Below are positions 59,146-64,000 of a DNA stretch of 64,000 nucleotides, piece by piece. The stretch lies in the NCBI RefSeq assembly GCF_021223605.1, contig NZ_CP075175.1, positions 1,077,001 through 1,141,000 of the forward strand, in the 5' to 3' direction. The notes beneath the pieces were generated by a model. The model was not told the DNA's origin, did not search any database, and saw only the letters and a list, made by a program, of their open reading frames with translations. The stretch is from Paenibacillus sp. 481 (GTDB lineage: Bacteria; Bacillota; Bacilli; Paenibacillales; Paenibacillaceae). Position 1 is the stretch's first letter. Every line of letters begins with the position of its first letter. Made by a program: the position numbers and the translations under genes.

Positions 59146-59181
59146 TTTCTATAATTTAGGTTTTGTTCTTATTTTGTTCGT

Positions 59182-59211
59182 TTGACAATAGTAAACCGTT
59201 TATTGTATATT
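59182..59211 (+). promoter_or_regulatory. Strong plus-strand promoter
   Basis: -35 TTGACA (59182-59187), 18-bp spacer, -10 TATATT (59206-59211), about 45 bases before TTG 59256. Confidence 0.75.
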
Positions 59212-59255
59212 TAGACCAAGGAAAAACAAACCAATTAAGAAGGGTTGGGATTAAC

Positions 59256-59501
59256 TTGATTAAGGTTGAAAGAATTGTTTTCGTGAAGGATTTTCCGGTT
59301 GATGGTGAAGCTTATGCCATCTTAGCAGGTGGAAACGGATTTGCATTCGCTTGGGGAAGTGAATATCCATTTGCGGATGAGATTCCCGCTAAGAACGTTG
59401 AAGATGGAGCTGACGGTTTTGAATGGCATGAGACAGAACAAGCAGCCCGTTTCGCCCTGAAAGCGGTGCTGGATTCGAGAGAATTGGCTGAGGGAAAGTA
59501 A
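59256..59501 (+). CDS. Small phage protein, 81 aa
   Basis: TTG 59256 is chosen because the promoter ends at 59211 and AAGGG/GGGA sequences lie just upstream; the longer frame from 59163 would begin before the promoter. The product has FVKDFPVDGEAYAILAGGNG and EQAARFALKAVLDSREL, a compact alpha/beta protein of unknown function. Its stop overlaps the next gene's probable start (TAATA). Confidence 0.65.
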   Translation: MIKVERIVFVKDFPVDGEAYAILAGGNGFAFAWGSEYPFADEIPAKNVEDGADGFEWHETEQAARFALKAVLDSRELAEGK

Positions 59502-59764
59502 TAACGCCCCCGAATGTAGTTGATATACAAGGTTTTGCGGATTTACTAGGGATATCTAGACAATCCGTATATACAACAGCTAAACGAGTTGTTAAGCCGA
59601 ATTATCGAGGGAACTTTCCTAAACCAGATTATCTCATCGGCGGGCGTCCATTGTGGTTAAAAGATAAGGCGGAAAGACACGCTGCCACGAGGAGGTTTCA
59701 GTGTGGCGAGGAAAAGAACGCAAAATTATCAAAAGAAAAGGAGCGTGATTCACTTGGCAATTAG
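59501..59764 (+). CDS. AlpA/excisionase-like HTH protein with non-standard start
   Basis: A frame of 87 codons with no ATG, GTG or TTG at its head. It encodes VVDIQGFADLLGISRQSVYT, then KRVVKPNYRGNFPKPDYLIG and GRPLWLKDKAERH: an AlpA/MerR-like winged helix of the kind used as phage excisionase or regulator. GAGGGA (59490-59495) is five bases from ATA 59501, where an ATG would give a TAATG stop-start overlap. So it is either read from AUA or lost its start by one G-to-A change. Confidence 0.6.
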   Translation: MTPPNVVDIQGFADLLGISRQSVYTTAKRVVKPNYRGNFPKPDYLIGGRPLWLKDKAERHAATRRFQCGEEKNAKLSKEKERDSLGN

Positions 59765-60317
59765 CGCACATACCCTGAAAGGGGTGGAAGAAATTTATGA
59801 TCTTATCAACGCTACGCCATCGAGCGTAAGCGGTGAAGAACTAAAAGAACAGCTGAAATCCATGTTCAAAAAAGATGAATCAGGGTTTTTTGGGATTGTA
59901 ACATATAGCAAGGGGGAGATAGAAGTAGACTTTTTGGGAGGAGAGAACGAACCAAGGTATACAGAAATGGTAGCATCTCCACATGATGGTTTGTGGAGTG
60001 TATATAAAATTTGCCCTGATGTTGAATTTGGGGCTTCACATTTTGGAATAAATGCCTTGCATCATTTCCAAAATAGCACACTTGACGATGAGTGGGATGA
60101 TTCTAGCATCACGCTGGAATTAGCAAACGCACTCACGAAACGGGGACACACCTACACGGTAGGCGCGAAAATGAATGAAGAGGGGATGTTTTGCATTTTC
60201 GCTTGGGACGAAACAGAGTCTAGCTCAGTTTCATTTGAAATTAGCGAAGATGGCACCTTATGGTCAGACGGAACTATTTACACAGATTCCAAACTATTCT
60301 ACCTCGATGAAGATTAA
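59703..60317 (+). CDS. Hypothetical acidic phage protein, about 200 aa
   Basis: GTG 59703 has AGGAGG seven bases upstream but lies inside the AlpA-like gene. TTG 59754 with AAGGAG ten bases upstream is the alternative and gives AISAHTLKGVEEIYDL as N-terminus. The product is acidic, with a beta-rich C-terminal half (TYTVGAKMNEEGMFCIFAWD). No family recognised. Monodirectional with the two genes upstream. Confidence 0.65.
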   Translation: MARKRTQNYQKKRSVIHLAISAHTLKGVEEIYDLINATPSSVSGEELKEQLKSMFKKDESGFFGIVTYSKGEIEVDFLGGENEPRYTEMVASPHDGLWSVYKICPDVEFGASHFGINALHHFQNSTLDDEWDDSSITLELANALTKRGHTYTVGAKMNEEGMFCIFAWDETESSSVSFEISEDGTLWSDGTIYTDSKLFYLDED

Positions 60318-60366
60318 TAAGGCCGATAGCCGCTGTGTAGGCGAATTTTTATGTCCAAGAACACGA

Positions 60367-60397
60367 AGAAACCACCGCTATGATAACGGTGGTTTCT
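60367..60397 (+). terminator. Hairpin after the 60317 gene
   Basis: AGAAACCACCG pairs with CGGTGGTTTCT across a nine-base loop; only a short T tract follows. It separates rightward and leftward operons. Confidence 0.65.
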
Positions 60398-60486
60398 CGT
60401 AAAATGTGAAATGAAAAGTCATTTCAATTCCTCGTAGGAACAATAGTTGCTACGTATATGATAAATCACACGGAATATCTTGTCAA

Positions 60487-60527
60487 CAAAAAAAAGCCGT
60501 CGAAGGCATACACCCTCGACGGCTCAA
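60487..60527 (-). terminator. Terminator of the late operon
   Basis: AGCCGTCGA pairs with TCGACGGCT, and the minus strand continues into eight T. It ends the leftward late transcript after the methyltransferase gene. Confidence 0.88.
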
Positions 60528-60563
60528 CTGATTGGGAAAAACATCTTCAAAAACAAATGTATA

Positions 60564-61262
60564 TTATTTTCCCACTATTTTCAATATTTTATTTTGTGAA
60601 ATTTTAAAATATTCTTCATCAATTTCAAATCCGATGATATTCCTACCATGTTTGCATGCTGCTTCGACGACCGGACCTGATCCCATGAAAAAATCTCCGA
60701 CTGTCTCTCCTACTTCACTGCTGCATAGAACAATCCTCTCCATTAACTCTATGGGTTTTTCGGTTGGATGGATGGTCTTGTTGCCTGGAATACGCTTGAT
60801 GCGCCATATATCCGTCTCCTTGCGCGTGGAGATACGCCGAACCTTGTGACGGCCTTTAACTGCCATGATGATAAATTCATGTTGATAACGATACTGCCAG
60901 CCCATGCCCATATGAGCCTTGTCCCAAACGATGCAGTTCTTCACCACAAAGCCAACTTGCTGCATCCACAGCGACACGAGCGGATACATGCGCCAATCGA
61001 TAAATACATAAATGTGTCGGCCAGTTTTCAACGTGCGATATGCTTCACGCAACCAACCAAATGTGAAGCGTCTAAAATCATGATCCGACAGCGTATCGTT
61101 GGCAATAGTGTTAAAGCGTGGCTTTTTATTTTTTGTCATTGAAGTCCCACCGAAACCAAGATTGTAAGGCGGGTCACAAATAATAAGATCGAGGGACTCG
61201 TCTGCAATATGCTCGCGAGCCCCTGTGATACAGTCCATGTTGTATATCGTGCTGTTATTCAT
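60564..61262 (-). CDS. Phage DNA methyltransferase (N6/N4 class)
   Basis: This 232-residue DNA modification methylase has motif IV LIICDPPYNLGFGG and motif I GDFFMGSGPVVEAAC in the beta/gamma-type order, plus HPTEKPIELMERIV between them. No restriction partner is present. It sits at the 3' end of the late operon after the lysis genes, an unusual place for a methylase, and may mark phage DNA before packaging. The target site is not known. Confidence 0.9.
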   Translation of the reverse strand: MNNSTIYNMDCITGAREHIADESLDLIICDPPYNLGFGGTSMTKNKKPRFNTIANDTLSDHDFRRFTFGWLREAYRTLKTGRHIYVFIDWRMYPLVSLWMQQVGFVVKNCIVWDKAHMGMGWQYRYQHEFIIMAVKGRHKVRRISTRKETDIWRIKRIPGNKTIHPTEKPIELMERIVLCSSEVGETVGDFFMGSGPVVEAACKHGRNIIGFEIDEEYFKISQNKILKIVGK

Positions 61263-61284
61263 GTTGTCTCCTTGATGTCTATTT

Positions 61285-61929
61285 TTATTTTGTGACGGTA
61301 ACTTTCTTCTCCTTTTGGTCCCATGTCGTACTAGCCCCCAAAGCTGCTGCTACGTCACGGACAGGAGCATATGCTACACCGTCTACTAACATAGTATCCT
61401 CTATATCCACTCCATTTACTTCAATCGTTACTTTCTGCTGCGGCTTGTCCACGCGCTTCAGCTCCTCTTTGATTAAATTAAAAAACGCATCCCAGTGTGG
61501 TAGGATGCGACTCGGACATTGCTTACCCGACCAGTGACGGTGCGGCACAACATGCTGCAGCGGAATGTTGTGACTGCGTACCAACATGGCTACGAGCTGC
61601 GCAGCGTTTTTCCATGCGCTCTTCTCGTTGATACCTTGATTCATACAGATTTCAATGCCAATACTGCAGCGGTTTCCTTTGCTGCTACCAGCGTGCCATC
61701 CTTGCTCATCATCGCGCAAATGCTGGTACGCCTCACGGTCGTCTACCGTGTAGTGCCAACTTTTCTTTTCCCCGCCACTGCCGTTGATAACGTATCTAGC
61801 GTGTGCTTCGGCATCCGCATCTACACTTGTATTATCCGTGTTGTGTATCGTTACATAGCTCGGTGTCATGAAACGGTTCGGCTTATTACTCTTTCCGTTC
61901 GGAAGCAAGCGCTGTTTAATTTGGACCAT
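61285..61929 (-). CDS. Endolysin: N-acetylmuramoyl-L-alanine amidase
   Basis: This 214-residue amidase (Amidase_2) has YVTIHNTDNT with zinc-binding His29, HYTVDDREAYQHL, GWHAGSSKGN, IGIEICMN and HRHWSGKQCPSRI. The last 45 residues (DTMLVDGVAYAPVRDVAAAL) form a copper-amine-oxidase-N-like module common in Paenibacillus wall proteins and probably act in wall binding. No signal peptide, so it depends on the holin encoded upstream. GGAGGTG precedes ATG 61929. Confidence 0.92.
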   Translation of the reverse strand: MVQIKQRLLPNGKSNKPNRFMTPSYVTIHNTDNTSVDADAEAHARYVINGSGGEKKSWHYTVDDREAYQHLRDDEQGWHAGSSKGNRCSIGIEICMNQGINEKSAWKNAAQLVAMLVRSHNIPLQHVVPHRHWSGKQCPSRILPHWDAFFNLIKEELKRVDKPQQKVTIEVNGVDIEDTMLVDGVAYAPVRDVAAALGASTTWDQKEKKVTVTK

Positions 61930-62125
61930 CTTTTTTAGCACCTCCGTTTCCGTCGAAAGTGGAATAAATACCGATACCAATCAGCGAATACGATAGTAAG
62001 TCAACGCCTAACTGGTAAATTCCAACCGCAGGAGCAACCCCCCACTCAGATAGTAACTGATAGATGAAACCGGAAAGCGCCAAAATAAAATATTTGTTCT
62101 TGAAACGGCTTTGAATATTTGTCAT
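61916..62125 (-). CDS. Phage holin (phi LC3 type)
   Basis: This 69-residue membrane protein starts MTNIQSRFKNKYF and has two hydrophobic helices (about 13-30 and 40-58) with a short charged C-terminus, matching the phage_holin_1 family. AAGGGTGATTACT precedes ATG 62125. It overlaps the amidase start by 14 bases, the typical holin-endolysin cassette. Confidence 0.88.
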   Translation of the reverse strand: MTNIQSRFKNKYFILALSGFIYQLLSEWGVAPAVGIYQLGVDLLSYSLIGIGIYSTFDGNGGAKKDGPN

Positions 62126-62130
62126 AGTAA

Positions 62131-62442
62131 TCACCCTTTCAATTTTATAAAGAAAGCAAAAATGGCAGTGACAGTACCTGTGACACACGCTCCCGTCACT
62201 GTCCGCCAAAGCCATTTTTGATTGTCTTCTATTTTATTGACTTCTTCTTTAAAATCTTCTCTTGTTTCACTAAGGCGATGATGCGCCGACTTACCTTGAT
62301 CAAGTGCTTCCTCAGCAATTGACCTCACGGCCTCAACCTTGTGTGGCAAATCACGTATGACGTCAACTTTTGCCTCAAGTCGAGCTAAATCGACCCTGAC
62401 ATTTACTAAAGTTTCGGTCACAGCTTTCATTTCTTCGGACAC
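62131..62442 (-). CDS. xhlA: XhlA-like lysis accessory protein
   Basis: This 103-residue protein is mostly helical and polar (LVNVRVDLARLEAKVDVIRD, NKIEDNQKWLWRTVTGAC) with one C-terminal membrane helix (TGTVTAIFAFF), as in XhlA of PBSX. It acts with the holin at lysis. The GTG start at 62442 has GGAGGTG about eight bases upstream. Confidence 0.85.
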   Translation of the reverse strand: MSEEMKAVTETLVNVRVDLARLEAKVDVIRDLPHKVEAVRSIAEEALDQGKSAHHRLSETREDFKEEVNKIEDNQKWLWRTVTGACVTGTVTAIFAFFIKLKG

Positions 62443-62462
62443 CTCTTCTCACCTCCTTCAAT

Positions 62463-63647
62463 CTAAAATCCGTAGAGGGAAAATCCTGCGTGATGCCACC
62501 CAAAACCAAAATCAGCAGGAGTACGTTGAACTTCTCTGGCACGTACCTTAACTGAACCTGCTAGATATTCGATGTCTATGGCAAACTGCATCACACTACC
62601 ACCGCCGTTGCGTACCCATCTGATCTTAATCTCACCTGTGGGCGCATTATTCGCGCGGATATGCCCTACATCATTTTCAAACTGGTACGACCCAAGTGCG
62701 TCACTCCCCGTATGATATGTTGAAAGATGAAATCCAATAGGAGTACTAAAAGGAGTGGTTACTGTGACCCATTGTCCAAGCGGCAAGAACACAGCTGCAA
62801 AATGCGTTTGCACAGTAGGAGGCCCTGATTGAATTTGGCGCACCATAGCTGCCAACTCAGCCCAGGTATTGTTGATGGTCGCTGGCATTCCTTTGGCAAT
62901 GAGCGACGCGACCACCGCTGCCTTAGCGTCATTGCCATACTGCTTTGCCAGCGCCGCCTCATCGTACACTTTTTTCAGAGCGCTTGCTGTTGGCGCCAAA
63001 TTGAGCGCTGTGCTTGTGACTGAATCTATTAGTTGGACTATCCCCTGCGTAGTGACTGTTGCTTTAGGTAGCGCTTCTGCCGTGTGACTGTGTTGTGCTG
63101 GGGCTGCGCCAATTGATGTCACCGTTACTTCTTTAATTTTTAGCTCAGTGTATTGCTTTACCCTAATTTCAGCCGCCGCGATTTCTTCGGGTTTTGCCCA
63201 AACGAGTGATGCATCAATTGTTGCGACTACATTAGTTGCTCCATTGATGATCAATATCGCGTCGAGCGCTTTTTCAATTACATCGGGACCGCCACCAGGA
63301 GGAAGGAATTCAGCAGTTTGCCCCGAATTGGCGTAGGCATACAGTATTTCACCCTCTGTCGGGTCCTGTGCAAAAATACCAATCTCGCGCAAGTAGAAGC
63401 CCGCTACGATGTCTTTATTTGTGATGACAGTTCCAACAACTGCTTTCCCCTCGCCTTGGAGGGCCAATTTGGCAACACCTAATGATTTTTTCTCACTGAT
63501 AAGTCTATTCAAGCTGATAGGGTCGGAAGTTCCTAGCTGACCGTCACCGAGTGCGAAACGGGTATAACGTAACTGCACTCCGGTTTGAGCCTTGGCGTGA
63601 AGATTTCGACCTTTTTGTGTCAGTGTGAATCCGTTAAACGCAGCCAT
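62463..63647 (-). CDS. Tail fibre / tail-collar protein
   Basis: This 394-residue protein has an N-terminal phage tail-collar fibre domain (FNGFTLTQKGRNLHAKAQTG, KDIVAGFYLREIGIFAQDPT) and a C-terminal receptor-binding-like beta domain with Gly/Ser-rich strands. The middle (ALPKATVTTQGIVQLIDS) is the short repeat typical of these fibres. The start ATG overlaps the tail protein I stop by one base (TAATG). Confidence 0.88.
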   Translation of the reverse strand: MAAFNGFTLTQKGRNLHAKAQTGVQLRYTRFALGDGQLGTSDPISLNRLISEKKSLGVAKLALQGEGKAVVGTVITNKDIVAGFYLREIGIFAQDPTEGEILYAYANSGQTAEFLPPGGGPDVIEKALDAILIINGATNVVATIDASLVWAKPEEIAAAEIRVKQYTELKIKEVTVTSIGAAPAQHSHTAEALPKATVTTQGIVQLIDSVTSTALNLAPTASALKKVYDEAALAKQYGNDAKAAVVASLIAKGMPATINNTWAELAAMVRQIQSGPPTVQTHFAAVFLPLGQWVTVTTPFSTPIGFHLSTYHTGSDALGSYQFENDVGHIRANNAPTGEIKIRWVRNGGGSVMQFAIDIEYLAGSVKVRAREVQRTPADFGFGWHHAGFSLYGF

Positions 63648-64000
63648 TATGTCACCACCTGTTCTATTGTTAATTTTTCGCCCATGTGCAAAGCACCTGC
63701 AAAATACAAATTCATATTTTCGGTCTGTGAAATAACGATCTTTTCAAGCCGAGCACTCAACCGAGTCACAGATTCGACAGCCTTTATAAACTCTTGTGCC
63801 TTTGAGGTGGTCACATCCGGATTGTTCGTAATAACCCTGTAATGATAGGGCTGTCCGCCATATTCAAACCATTCCTCGACTTTGCCTTCACCAAAAAGGG
63901 ATGTCACCAATTCCTCTATAGCGCTCGGCGTTGCCTTACGCCTATGCCATGGAATCGCATTTTTAACAAGCTCCCGCCTCTGCTGCAACGGAAGAGTAGG
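63647..64000 (-). CDS. Tail protein I, 5' truncated by window edge
   Basis: The frame is open through the right edge, so only the C-terminal 117 residues are seen. QQRRELVKNAIPWHRRKATP followed by EELVTSLFG and VEEWFEYGG matches P2-type tail protein I (baseplate wedge). Its presence indicates a contractile tail. It is co-transcribed with the fibre gene. Confidence 0.8.
   Translation of the reverse strand, partial: PTLPLQQRRELVKNAIPWHRRKATPSAIEELVTSLFGEGKVEEWFEYGGQPYHYRVITNNPDVTTSKAQEFIKAVESVTRLSARLEKIVISQTENMNLYFAGALHMGEKLTIEQVVT

Larger units (their letters stand above)
37650..64000. mobile_element. Prophage with contractile-tail type late genes, right end beyond window
   Basis: Contiguous phage genes run from the serine integrase to tail genes at the window edge: integrase, ArpU regulators, replication and recombination genes, divergent repressors, a peptide-receptor pair, lysis genes, XhlA, tail fibre and tail protein I. 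The orientation (integrase at the end of the early operon, late operon entering from the right) implies that in the circular phage early transcription leads through ArpU and int toward the late genes. Terminase, portal, capsid and attR are not in the window. Confidence 0.93.

Noticed and set aside
60564..61262. Restriction-modification system or other anti-phage defence locus
   Set aside because: Both phage methyltransferases (41213 and 60564) lack a neighbouring restriction enzyme and lie within phage operons.

Overview
The window looks like a chromosome segment from a spore-forming Firmicute of the Paenibacillus/Bacillus type. Evidence: strong AGGAGG-type ribosome sites, frequent GTG and TTG starts, and genes with Bacillus counterparts in familiar order (gerM-rph-rdgB, an AsnO-type asparagine synthase, a ydaK-L-M-N exopolysaccharide cluster, nagB-nagA). 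No rRNA, tRNA or CRISPR array was recognised. It has two parts: host chromosome (1 to about 37,650) and the left two thirds of a prophage (about 37,650 to the right edge).

Host part, left to right: the 3' end of a TipAS regulator; an exported S41 protease; a DUF4870 membrane protein; a DUF523/TudS-like protein; three small unknown genes; asparagine synthase; an O-acetylhomoserine sulfhydrylase; gerM-rph-rdgB; a PgpA-like phosphatase; a D,D-carboxypeptidase beside a VanRS-like two-component system; an MBL hydrolase, a methyltransferase, a CNNM/CBS transporter and an NCS2 permease. Then come ydaKLMN-like genes (25972 to 19770, minus strand) that pair a degenerate GGDEF c-di-GMP receptor with a glycosyltransferase. 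Next is a five-gene sugar oxidation operon (two Gfo/Idh/MocA dehydrogenases, ThuA, two TIM-barrel isomerases) with a divergent AraC regulator, then an RpiR-nagB-nagA amino-sugar operon with two 19-bp direct-repeat operators in front. Short 10-12 bp degenerate tandem repeats sit just 3' of several host genes.

The prophage begins with a large serine integrase whose stop codon lies about 30 bp from the C-terminal fragment of a LuxR-type regulator, so the phage probably integrated inside that host gene. Early genes run on the minus strand from 52728 to 37665: Cro-like and AbrB-like regulators, an SbcC-like ATPase, a RecT/Bet annealase with an MBL partner, a DnaD-like initiator and DnaB helicase, small phage genes, MazG, RuvC, DNA methylase, two ArpU-type regulators and the integrase. 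A divergent CI-like repressor (plus strand) is flanked by a set of TGTGNC-type operators. Late genes (64000 to 60564, minus strand) encode baseplate/tail fibre, XhlA, holin, amidase and a DNA methyltransferase; the tail genes suggest a contractile tail.

The most striking part is the switch region 53600-56120. A 422-residue HTH plus helical-repeat receptor of the RRNPP type is followed 17 bp later by an unlisted 40-codon gene for an exported pro-peptide, then a terminator. Beyond it are a long-spaced inverted repeat (8 bp, 23-bp gap) next to an extended -10 promoter, and an antisense transcript path running into the repressor gene. This copies the layout of arbitrium (aimR-aimP-operator-aimX) with different sequences and is the best candidate for a new phage peptide-communication system.
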